DNA of 64,000 nt from Symsagittifera roscoffensis (lineage: Eukaryota > Xenacoelomorpha > Acoela > Convolutidae): assembly GCF_963678635.1 (NCBI RefSeq), contig NC_087071.1, forward strand, positions 8,663,842 through 8,727,841, written 5' to 3'. The position numbers and the translations under genes were made by a program. Positions within the stretch are counted from its first letter, which is position 1, and the number at the start of each line of letters is the position of its first letter. Below are positions 27,652 through 36,241 of this stretch, in pieces. The notes under the pieces were generated by a model. It was not told where the DNA came from. It ran no database searches and saw nothing but the letters and a program-made list of their open reading frames with translations.

Positions 27652-28061
27652 TGAGTTAGGACCGAGTTGGTTAACTCATAGAGTAATTTCGGATAGGGTA
27701 CACCGTCTGCTCGTCACGCTATCTTATTTTCGGCCGGATAGATTCGTGCAACTTCTTAGTCTAATACCGATCCTAATCTTACTCTTATACTATCTAGTCT
27801 CAGGTTGTTTAACTAGTCTCTGCTAGGCTCAATAGATCTAGGGTATACTGGTTTATTGCGGTTGCTGAAGTGCTCGGGAGAGTCCAACTAATTTCTAAGT
27901 TAAATTCAAATCTCTCTGGTGCTGAAATTACAAGTAACTTCAGCACTTACAAATAAGTGGGTTGTTAGTTAGATGGATCATGATTGGTTAATATTAAATA
28001 CTTTACATTGGTAAAATATCTAAATTATCCAATCATAAAATGTAGTTTAGATCAGGTTCCA
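27652..28061 (-). repeat. 3' LTR (410 bp) of the 19-kb element
   Basis: Matches 46,200-46,609 over its whole length. In the sense direction it starts TGGAACCTG and ends CCTAACTCA. The left flank supplies one ATAT target duplication. A TATA-like element and polyadenylation site cannot be placed with confidence. Confidence 0.95.
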
Positions 28062-29679
28062 CCCATCCGGGTTTTACAGAGTTTTTTAGAATAGTTCTTC
28101 TGCAATTCGAAGGATGGATGATGGACGTTGGTGTTTGGCGAACATCATATTTCTTCTATTTCCTTTTTGTTAAAGGAGTTCCAGGAAGCTGGAGTTAGAG
28201 ACATAAGACGTTGTGTCTTCTAGTGACAACGACTAAGTCTTTGCAACAAACTCAAATCTGATTTCAGAATGGTTTGCTATGTCAGGTTTTTCTGTTCTGC
28301 GTGGAGAACTTCTTTTGTGTCTGATCTAGTTTGGGAATGGCGTGGAGATTGTGCGTGGAGGGGATGCCTGGTTACTCGGATCTGTACGTATACTTGAACA
28401 TCGAGGTGGTCATTGGTCTAGTTCAATGAAGTCCTTTTCTGCGAAGTCAAGTCGTACTCTAAATCCTTTGAGTTGTGATTGTGAGTGGCATATCGATTGT
28501 GGTTGGTCATTCTCTCTCGAGTGTAGTGGGGTCGTTCTGTCTTTAGATGTTCGTCCTTGGTGTTGTATTCTGATCTATGTATTGCATAATGTAATTTACA
28601 TTTTATAAAACATTTATTAGTTTAATATTTTTTTTTATTATGATTTTAGTTAGTTGTTTTCACAAAAGCTTTTTGTTTTAGTTCGGTTATTTTGAAGAGT
28701 TACTCACACTTGAGTAGCTCTTATTAAAAATAGAGGTGTGGTCACAAAGCGTGGGTGTAGCACGGTGGGTTAGGCCGGCTATAGAGCATGCTCAGGACGT
28801 CCTTCCTGGTGGGTTAGGCCAGGAGTGGGAGTATGATTTCATGCGGTTTTTGTGAGGGGTCCTGTTATGTGACAACGTTTTATGTTGGGTTTGTTGTGGT
28901 TTTTCTTATGTCTTGTTGGTTATATCCTTTTTCCAAAAATCAAATTGTTTGTGGTATGGGTTTGTCTTTCGACTTTTTTGTGTTTTATTATTTCTTTCTT
29001 AGACTTTATAATAGTCTTCAAAAGAATAAATTATCCAGTTTTAAACTGGGTTAATCCGGTTTGGGTACCGTTGGTTTCCTTTTCTTAGTCATGCTGTTAT
29101 TCTATGATTTGTGGTATTTAGTAAGCTGCGTTGGTTAGTTTTGTTTAGTATATGATTCCTTTCCAACCGGGTTAAAGGAAAGTTTGAAACATGTTATTAT
29201 ATGTTAGAGTTGTTGAGTGTGAAAACTTGAAACTGAAATTCATTATTTTAAACAATTCTTCGTGGGCGAGCTGTGCGAGTGTGGATAGAATTTCTGTGCG
29301 AATAAATGAAAATATGAAAAGGTTAGTACTGCATTTGCATTTTATTAATTTACTGCATAGAATTTGGAAATTTACTGCTAGTTATGGGGGAATTTTAAGT
29401 TACAAATTTTCATCATAATTAGATTTACTGCTTGGGGGGGAAATTTTAGAAATGAATTTACTGCATTGGTATTAAATTTATAAATTTATAAGTGTAAGAG
29501 ATTAATAGAATTGTTGAAATCTGTTTGATGAAATTTGCTATTTTTTATTTGTCTTTTGTGGTTTTTGTAGGTGATCGTCGGATGAAGGCTAAAAATCTAA
29601 AGAAAACATGGATAAAGTATGGTGAGTTTTTGTAATATTTTAATTAGTTAGTAATATTCATTTAATTCATACTTACCTG
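28062..29679 (-). other. 3' untranslated region of the 19-kb element
   Basis: About 1.6 kb between the last ORF and the 3' LTR with no open frame of note on the sense strand. The last bases before the LTR read GGATGGG, a short polypurine tract (28,062-28,068) that could prime plus-strand synthesis. Short duplicated phrases ('gggttaggcc') occur near 28,765 and 28,810. Confidence 0.6.
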
Positions 29680-31482
29680 TTAATCGTCGGGGAAAAAACC
29701 GTGGGGGAAGATGTCGTGAATTAGTTCAGAAGTTGTTAGTAGTTTAGCTAAGATGCGGATGATATTTTTAGTCTGAAGCAGTGGCCAAAGCAATTGAAGT
29801 GCCTTAATAGTGGTTAGTTCTTCAGTGCCAACTGCAAACTCATAAGGTGTGTTTTGGATTAGATTATATAATTTGTGATTGAATCTAGTGTTGTGGATGA
29901 ATTCTAAAATTGGGATTTCTATGGGTTGTACAAACTCGTGCGGGATAAGGAAGGGTCGGGATTCTTCGGCGTTGAAGGTCTTGGTGATGGGACAGAAAAT
30001 ATACATCTGGGTTATGGGGTCATAATTACGAAGAATACCATGGAGGTTAGTGTCTTTAATACAATATGTGAAATTTAGGAAAAATGGTGAAGTGTATTTG
30101 GAATTAATGAATTGAAAGCGATGGTGTGGTTGTCTAGAGGGTGTGTGTAGGTCAAAGTGATTTTGGATGAAGCGATAATAACTATATGTGTGGGTTTGTT
30201 TAGTGCGCAACATAATATCGTGTGAGCAGTGTAAATCTCTTTCGTGTGGTGCAAGGAAATGAAAGGTTAGTGAAAATATTTGGAAGCGTTCTTTAAAACT
30301 TTCGTATGCTTGTGTGTCTGTTAGTGCTTCTGAAATAATGTGATCAAACTTTCGGTCAAAGATGTTTAGTGTAAATATATATGGTGTCTTGATGAAAAAT
30401 TTCTCGGTAATTTGTGGATTAGCGAAGCGATCGTCGTCTAAGAATTGATCTTGGTTAGCTCTGATGATGTTGTGATCATAGTATTCGAGTGTATATTCGT
30501 TAGCTCTAGGTGCAGTGTGTGTTTTTAGTGATTTTTTATATCCAACGTAAGTAAATTGTCTAGCGGTTAGTGGTGTAGTGAGTTGATATAGCATGTCCGT
30601 ATTTCGCTCTATATCGATGTGAGTGTTAGATAAAGGTAAGCAAAGAGGGTTAGTAAAATGATAATATGAGGTCCAAGAGAGAGTGGGCATTAAAACGTAT
30701 TCATCTACAAAGTTGCGTGTTTCGTTAGTGTCGTGGGGGGTGTTTAAGGTGTATTGTGGGAATGAGGGTAAGGTGATGGCTAAAAATTCTTTTGTGTTAG
30801 TATGCTTGGGGTGGTTGATGTATTCACGGGCTGTTCCTGGTTTTGCTGGGAAAGGATGGTTGGGGAACTTTCTTTTAAAAGTGCGGTAAGCTCTGTTAGT
30901 GTTGAGTGAAGATTCAGTTGATGTGGATGATGGTGCTAATGATTCAGTATAATTTGAAGAGGGTGTAGGGGTAGGGGGGTTGGATGAATTTATAGTGGAG
31001 GAGATTTGGTTTATGGTTGGGGTATTAAGGTGGTAGGGTTGTTGTTGGAGGGTAATAAAATTATCTAGCTCTGGGGAGATTCGGGGGGTGTCTGGAGAAT
31101 GAGATGATTGGTCAGAATGGTATGAGTAGGTTGGGGTAACTTGGGAAGCATAAGAGGGTGTGGGAGTAATGGGGTCAGGGTTATTGGATAATATGGGTTG
31201 AAAAGGGGGTTGAGAAAAATTAGAAGAGTTATGAAAATTATTGGATGGGGATGGTTCTGAGTCGGCAAATTCATCGGGGGTTTCAATATTCGGGTTATTG
31301 AGTTGTGAGATGGAGTATAAAACTGAGATGTGTGAATTAGTGTCGGAATTCATGCCTGATGTTACATTACTAGATGGAAAATCGGTTGGCGGAAAAGCAA
31401 AAAGTGGTATTATTGGGATTGGAGATGTAAGATTGGTTGGGTGGGAATTTGATCGGTGTAGTGATCCAAGTTGGCGGCTCAT
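29680..31482 (-). CDS. 600-aa ORF downstream of env, unknown function
   Basis: It starts with an ATG that overlaps the env stop by 4 bp (ATGA), so it is probably translated from the same RNA. The first 200 residues are low complexity, rich in Ser, Pro, Asn and Thr, with a short basic cluster (RTFKRKFPNHPF) at their end. From about residue 210 to 600 it looks like a folded soluble domain rich in aromatic residues and histidine. There is no signal peptide or membrane segment and I recognise no family. By position it could be an accessory or matrix-type protein, but nothing in the sequence proves a role. Confidence 0.8.
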   Translation of the reverse strand: MSRQLGSLHRSNSHPTNLTSPIPIIPLFAFPPTDFPSSNVTSGMNSDTNSHISVLYSISQLNNPNIETPDEFADSEPSPSNNFHNSSNFSQPPFQPILSNNPDPITPTPSYASQVTPTYSYHSDQSSHSPDTPRISPELDNFITLQQQPYHLNTPTINQISSTINSSNPPTPTPSSNYTESLAPSSTSTESSLNTNRAYRTFKRKFPNHPFPAKPGTAREYINHPKHTNTKEFLAITLPSFPQYTLNTPHDTNETRNFVDEYVLMPTLSWTSYYHFTNPLCLPLSNTHIDIERNTDMLYQLTTPLTARQFTYVGYKKSLKTHTAPRANEYTLEYYDHNIIRANQDQFLDDDRFANPQITEKFFIKTPYIFTLNIFDRKFDHIISEALTDTQAYESFKERFQIFSLTFHFLAPHERDLHCSHDIMLRTKQTHTYSYYRFIQNHFDLHTPSRQPHHRFQFINSKYTSPFFLNFTYCIKDTNLHGILRNYDPITQMYIFCPITKTFNAEESRPFLIPHEFVQPIEIPILEFIHNTRFNHKLYNLIQNTPYEFAVGTEELTTIKALQLLWPLLQTKNIIRILAKLLTTSELIHDIFPHGFFPDD

Positions 31483-34097
31483 CGTGGGCTAAAAAAATGA
31501 TTATTTTGAGACTGAAAAGCGGTGGTATGGGGTTGTTCAATAATTTGTTCATAAGTATTATCATCTTGTGACTGGTGTGTCATTATATGTTGAATGGGAC
31601 TTTGTGATGTGGTGAGTCGAAAATTTGGATTATGTGTGATGGCTAAATTTCGAAAATTTCGTGGGACTAGGGATAGTGGATGGTTATTCGGTAGCGGTGG
31701 TAATTGTGGTGCCGTTGGCGTTATGTCTACATTGTTATGTTCTTCGTCGTATGTATTTTGTCGTGTTGCTATTTTTGTGTTATATTCTTTTATTTGTGCG
31801 TCTAAAAGAATTTTGTTTATAGATGTAGAAAAGATTCCAAAAAATCCTGCAAAGAGTATGCGTGCTACGCTTGCTTGTCTGTTTACTTGTGTGTGTATAG
31901 CACATGTGTTGTAGATTCCTTTTAAAAGTGAGAAAAGAAATCCAATAAAGTTAAACATTGCGTATAAAATAGTCAATTTTTCTAAGATGTAGTAGGGCCA
32001 TCCTAGAAAATCGAGGATCTCATTTTTGAGTGTAACAAAGCTAAAAATGTTAATTGGTGATATATCTTGGGGACGGTATTTTTCACCGTTTAGATATATA
32101 TAATCTTTAATGTCTTTAAAATATCCGCTATAGTCTTGCGTGTAGATATCGGCAAATCCTGCGGTTTCTGCAAGTTTGCGTAAATTTTGGTCTATTGATT
32201 GTCTTTGTATAGTGTCCATTTGTGTTAATAATTCTTGGAATTGTTGTGTTCTAATGTGATGTTGAATATCTGATTTTGAATAGATTCCTATTGATTGTAA
32301 GTCTATATTTGGGTTTCGAGCAATAGCGCGAATGCTTTCTGGTGAAAATTTTTTGAGTGATTGCATTAATGTGGGATATGGAGTGAGAAGATAATATTTA
32401 TTTTCATCAGGGTTTAGTTGTACTACATTGTGGCTGTTTTCTGATCCACATGGGACTGCGGTATCCCAGAAATAGGTTCTTCGTGAAAGTGTATCCACGA
32501 AATGTACTTTATTCTTATAAAAGATAGGGATTCTTTTATAACATCGTTTATCTTCAAAAACGTATAGTGGTGATACTTTTTTAGTACAAGTATAAAACCA
32601 TAAGATGTTTCCTTCATAGTCTAAAAAATTTGATCTATTTCCAGATAATAAGTATCCTGCATAGGGTATTTTTAATACTGCTAGTGCAAGTGATTGTAAT
32701 ATTTGTGTTCGTTCTAATTCGCATAGTTGGTGTAGTGTTTCTAATTCGGAGAGTGACATTTCTTGAAAAATTCGGCTAATTGTATAATCTAGTTTCATAT
32801 CTAAATGAATATCATAGTGGATATTACCGAAATATGTAGTATTCATTAGTGATAATTCTTGTAAGCGTGTGCTTCTGGTGTCATGGGGTTTTAGATGTCC
32901 ACCAGGTTGTCCGTTGCTTTTTTCAAAATTAACTGGTATATAGGATGTTCCTTCGTTTAGAGGATGACCTGTGGCATATGGGTCGATTTTTACCTTTCCA
33001 GTGGTCATGTCGAATCCTTTTTCGTATTCAACTAATATTTCAGAGTATTGTGTTCTGTGAAGTGGATTCCTGTATTTACATGCAAGTTCTGTTTCTTGAT
33101 ATATTTGAAAACGTGTCAATTTATTTTCTATATTGTCTATGTTTCTAAAATCAGAACTTAGTTTTCGTGATGGATGGACTTGTTCATATGGAATTGATTG
33201 TATAAAATATTTTTCGTGAAATTTTATCATACGAGCGTGTATTTTTGCTACTTGAAATGTTGTACATGTATCTTCGGGGAACCAAACAATTGTTGCTTGT
33301 GTTCTCGTTGTAGGGTCGCAATAACCTTGATCATTTTTACAAGGTAATCGGATTCCTTGATAGATCATTGTATTATCTGATAAATCTCGTGTTAGTTGTA
33401 TTTTTTCGAGTTGTATTTTCCAATCGAAAAACATTATTTCTTGGTATCCTTTATTTTTTGTGTCTGCTTTGCAGTTTGATGGGTCATTTATACCAATGTG
33501 TGGTATCCAATGTTTATCGTGTAGGTCATAGGTTAATCGTCCGTGTGCGCCGTTATACGGGTATTTTTCGTCTAGTTTTATATGTCCTTGGTGTCTTTCA
33601 AGTTGTGATTGATGTACAGAGTCTGAAAAAACTTGAAAGTTAACTAACTTTCTTTGGGAGTTTTTATTTTGTGTGATGTTTAGTCTAAGTAATTCATTTT
33701 TACAATCGTCGGGATTGAGATGTAAAAGACGTTCTATATTACTCTGATAGAATGATTCATGGTCAAGTCGGTTTTTGTTTCCGTTCGAGACTTGTGAACA
33801 ATGTACTTTCTTTTCGGAAAATGTTGCTGTGAATTTATAACCTGTAACTGTTGTTGCTCGGGCTTTTGAATAGAGTGTTGCTATTACATCTGTGGTTTCT
33901 ATAGCTTGTGGTTCTGTTTCACATTGTGATACTTGATTTATTGCATATTTATGTAGTGTTTTTTGTTCATTTTCTTCACAATCGTAATGTGTTACTAATA
34001 AATCTTGTGGTCCTGTACGAGGGGAAGGGTTTATGTTTTGATTTGAGATTACTAGAAAAAGGAGTTGGAGAAAAATTAATAATTTTAGAATATACAT
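31479..34097 (-). CDS. Envelope-like glycoprotein, 872 aa
   Basis: It begins with a signal peptide (MYILKLLIFLQLLFLVISNQ). The ectodomain of about 680 residues has regularly placed cysteines and several N-x-S/T sites, starting with a YDC ... C ... C arrangement like that of class III-type glycoproteins of arthropod-associated negative-strand viruses; that is a similarity of pattern, not a tested homology. Two hydrophobic segments follow (about residues 699-725 and 744-760), then a tail of about 107 residues containing PTAP (794-797) and PPLP, which resemble ESCRT late-domain motifs. It overlaps the ORF before it by 13 bp and the ORF after it by 4 bp. Open and apparently intact. The role in membrane fusion is inferred from architecture and position after pol. 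Confidence 0.8.
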   Translation of the reverse strand: MYILKLLIFLQLLFLVISNQNINPSPRTGPQDLLVTHYDCEENEQKTLHKYAINQVSQCETEPQAIETTDVIATLYSKARATTVTGYKFTATFSEKKVHCSQVSNGNKNRLDHESFYQSNIERLLHLNPDDCKNELLRLNITQNKNSQRKLVNFQVFSDSVHQSQLERHQGHIKLDEKYPYNGAHGRLTYDLHDKHWIPHIGINDPSNCKADTKNKGYQEIMFFDWKIQLEKIQLTRDLSDNTMIYQGIRLPCKNDQGYCDPTTRTQATIVWFPEDTCTTFQVAKIHARMIKFHEKYFIQSIPYEQVHPSRKLSSDFRNIDNIENKLTRFQIYQETELACKYRNPLHRTQYSEILVEYEKGFDMTTGKVKIDPYATGHPLNEGTSYIPVNFEKSNGQPGGHLKPHDTRSTRLQELSLMNTTYFGNIHYDIHLDMKLDYTISRIFQEMSLSELETLHQLCELERTQILQSLALAVLKIPYAGYLLSGNRSNFLDYEGNILWFYTCTKKVSPLYVFEDKRCYKRIPIFYKNKVHFVDTLSRRTYFWDTAVPCGSENSHNVVQLNPDENKYYLLTPYPTLMQSLKKFSPESIRAIARNPNIDLQSIGIYSKSDIQHHIRTQQFQELLTQMDTIQRQSIDQNLRKLAETAGFADIYTQDYSGYFKDIKDYIYLNGEKYRPQDISPINIFSFVTLKNEILDFLGWPYYILEKLTILYAMFNFIGFLFSLLKGIYNTCAIHTQVNRQASVARILFAGFFGIFSTSINKILLDAQIKEYNTKIATRQNTYDEEHNNVDITPTAPQLPPLPNNHPLSLVPRNFRNLAITHNPNFRLTTSQSPIQHIMTHQSQDDNTYEQIIEQPHTTAFQSQNNHFFSPR

Positions 34098-35218
34098 GTG
34101 TATGATAATCCTGAGTATGGATTATAAAATGTAATGTAACCAATTGTGTTTTTGGTATATCTGTCGTATTTGTATATTACTTCAGTAGTTATAAACGGTG
34201 GTGGTAGTGATTGAGCTGTTATGTTAGGTGGATTTAATGGGTAGGGATGTTGGGTAATATTATTTAACTTAACTGTGATTTCAAACTTTAATTGTAAACT
34301 GTTTTGTTGGAGTATTTGAATATTGTGATCACGGATATCGTTGTGAATATCTTGGCGATATTGTAATCTATTAAGTGCCCAGTTATGAAGGCGGTTACTT
34401 TCTTGATGTTGTCCAAATAATGGTGGAGGTGCTGTAAATGTATTCCAATCTAGTCTTAAAGGAATATTTGTTGATGATTGTTCTCGATATCTGGCGTCGA
34501 GATTATTTGGAAAATTTAAGTTAAAAGGTGGTGGTGAAATCTGGCTTATTGATGGTGTTGATGGTAGTGATAATGTTTTTGGTAGTGATGAGGATGTTGT
34601 TGTATCCGTAGAAATATCTATGGGGTCATTGACTAAATTTGGTTCACCTTGTGTAAATGAATGTGTAGTCCAATATGGAAATCGTGATGTTTGGTTTGTG
34701 GGGTTGAAAGGATTTTCACGTATTTGCTCAGATGTTGGTGTTGAACCTAAGTAATCTGATGGTAGGCTTGAGGTGCTACGTTGTGAAAGAAGCGTAGGGG
34801 TTTCTGGTAATATACCAATGGGGTTTTCTGGAGTGTTTTGTGATGGAGATTGAGGTATATCAAAATGAACTCGGGGAGTTTGAAAATTTCTGTTTCGTCG
34901 AGGATGTATAATTTGTCTATTTATTTCGACTGTATTTTGGTTTTGACTAGGATTTCTTATTCTACTTAGTTCTTGTGGTAGTGTTGGGTATAGGTTATAT
35001 GTTGGTTCGCTTAGAGGTGCTTGTCGTTGAACTGGTTCTAGTGGTTCTGATAAACGAGCGTGTCGTTCTTCAAAAGTGTATGGATTGTCTTGAAAAGAAA
35101 TTCGTGTAGATGTTTGAGGATTTTGAGTAATTGAAGGTGGTGTTTGGTTATCTTGGGATGATGTCGGTGAAGACTGACTTTGTGACTGTTGGGTAGCAAT
35201 TTTTGATAGTTTTTTGAA
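34085..35218 (-). CDS. 377-codon ORF with no methionine codon, between the membrane ORFs and env
   Basis: This frame is open for 377 codons and then stops at TAA, 13 bp inside the env start. It starts directly after two stops in a row (TAATAA) and contains no ATG in frame, so gene finders that need a start codon miss it. The product is rich in Ser, Pro, Gln, Thr and Asn (first 200 residues, e.g. ATQQSQSQSSPTSSQDNQTP), followed by a more ordered part (LRLDWNTFTAPPPLFGQHQE; RLQYRQDIHNDIRDHN). Composition and A/C-rich codons match the other ORFs of the element. Because the stops block frameshifting in from the preceding ORF, expression would need splicing (an acceptor such as CTACCCAACAG|TC is present near 35,180), non-AUG initiation, or an upstream exon supplying the start. 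Function unknown. Confidence 0.65.
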   Translation of the reverse strand, partial: FKKLSKIATQQSQSQSSPTSSQDNQTPPSITQNPQTSTRISFQDNPYTFEERHARLSEPLEPVQRQAPLSEPTYNLYPTLPQELSRIRNPSQNQNTVEINRQIIHPRRNRNFQTPRVHFDIPQSPSQNTPENPIGILPETPTLLSQRSTSSLPSDYLGSTPTSEQIRENPFNPTNQTSRFPYWTTHSFTQGEPNLVNDPIDISTDTTTSSSLPKTLSLPSTPSISQISPPPFNLNFPNNLDARYREQSSTNIPLRLDWNTFTAPPPLFGQHQESNRLHNWALNRLQYRQDIHNDIRDHNIQILQQNSLQLKFEITVKLNNITQHPYPLNPPNITAQSLPPPFITTEVIYKYDRYTKNTIGYITFYNPYSGLSYTCIF

Positions 35219-35226
35219 TTATTACT

Positions 35227-35415
35227 TTAGTGAGAAATTTTGTGTTTATTATAATATTCTTCCAAAAAAAGAATTAGAAGGATTGTTGCTAGGGCAAATG
35301 TGAGGATTGCTTTCTTTATACATTTACATATGGTCAAAATGAGGGATGATAAGAATGCTATGAAAATTACAAACAATAAAAAAATATCAGTTCTACTGAA
35401 AATTGTTCGTATCAT
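35227..35415 (-). CDS. Small membrane protein, 62 aa
   Basis: One or two hydrophobic helices (IFLLFVIFIAFLSSLILTI and ILTFALATILLILFL) separated by a short basic loop (CKCIKKA). The ATG overlaps the stop of the preceding ORF in an ATGA arrangement, which suggests reinitiation. No family recognised. It could be a viroporin-like or envelope-accessory protein, which is inference from hydropathy only. Confidence 0.55.
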   Translation of the reverse strand: MIRTIFSRTDIFLLFVIFIAFLSSLILTICKCIKKAILTFALATILLILFLEEYYNKHKISH

Positions 35416-35642
35416 TTAGACAAGTTATATGAATCGTACCTGTGGATATAATCAAGGGTTTTGGAAAGTTGGAGGAATAGTTCGAGTATAGTGTAGAAAA
35501 TTAAAAAAATGTTACAAAAAATGATTAGGGTTATTAGAAAAGATTCAAGTATATCAAAAAGAAATATTATAAAGGTTTCAAGTATTGTAAAAAAATGTTT
35601 AAGATTTATGAGTATTTGAGTAACTGATTGAGAGAAGAGCAT
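35412..35642 (-). CDS. Small membrane protein, 76 aa
   Basis: Largely hydrophobic (FFTILETFIIFLFDILESFL; LIIFCNIFLIFYTILELFL), with at least two predicted membrane helices and a polar tail. Its ATG follows immediately after the TAA of the 50-codon ORF and its own stop overlaps the next ATG. No family recognised. Confidence 0.55.
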   Translation of the reverse strand: MLFSQSVTQILINLKHFFTILETFIIFLFDILESFLITLIIFCNIFLIFYTILELFLQLSKTLDYIHRYDSYNLSK

Positions 35643-35795
35643 TTAAGAAATGATCTCTTGGTCGAATATTTTTTGCTGTTTGAGGCGATTTTCTAGTGTG
35701 GTCGGATTATTTATTAGTTTTTTGACAAGTGGGTTGAGTTTTGTAAAAAATTGTTGGGGGCAATTTTCATGGTGACTGGGAGGTCGTCTTTTTCT
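35643..35795 (-). CDS. 50-codon open frame without ATG, before the membrane ORFs
   Basis: Open from just after a TAA at 35,796 to a TAA that touches the ATG of the next ORF. The product begins RKRRPPSHHENCPQQ and ends QKIFDQEIIS, is polar and basic, and has no methionine. It may be the 3' part of an exon spliced to an upstream leader, or chance. The exact abutment with the next ORF is the main reason to list it. Confidence 0.35.
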   Translation of the reverse strand, partial: RKRRPPSHHENCPQQFFTKLNPLVKKLINNPTTLENRLKQQKIFDQEIIS

Positions 35796-36241
35796 TTATT
35801 TTTGTTTGTCAAATGATCCGGGGTATGGTGAGATTTTTATACTTTAGGCTAATTAAAATGTTCATTTTGTTACTTTAGGCTAAGTTAACAAATTTGCTTT
35901 GGGGGTATTCGTGGTCTGAGTTGGGGAAATATTGTTGATCTTTGGGTTATTAGATAAGGGAGGGGTACGGTATTATGGTGATATTTATTTTAGTTGTCAA
36001 GTTGGAGTGGTTTGCTTATTTTTGACCTGGAGGTCGTAAAGTTATAGTTATAGATGTGCCTGGAGTTCTATATGATTCGTCTAATTGGTCTTAGTTTGAA
36101 TTAGAGAAAGTGACGGATTGGATGAATCCTATTGGTCTATTTTGAACTAGAATTATTGCGTACTTGTCAGCATGTTATTTTGAAAAATGTAAATGAAAAA
36201 TGTTTCAGAGGTTTCAAGATTGTGAAGTATGATGTTTAAAA
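35796..36241 (-). other. Spacer between integrase ORF and the second ORF set
   Basis: About 450 bp with no open frame of length. On the sense strand the phrase TTAGCCTAAAGTA occurs twice (about 35,860 and 35,880). If the downstream ORFs come from a spliced RNA, an acceptor should lie at the low-coordinate end of this spacer. Confidence 0.4.
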
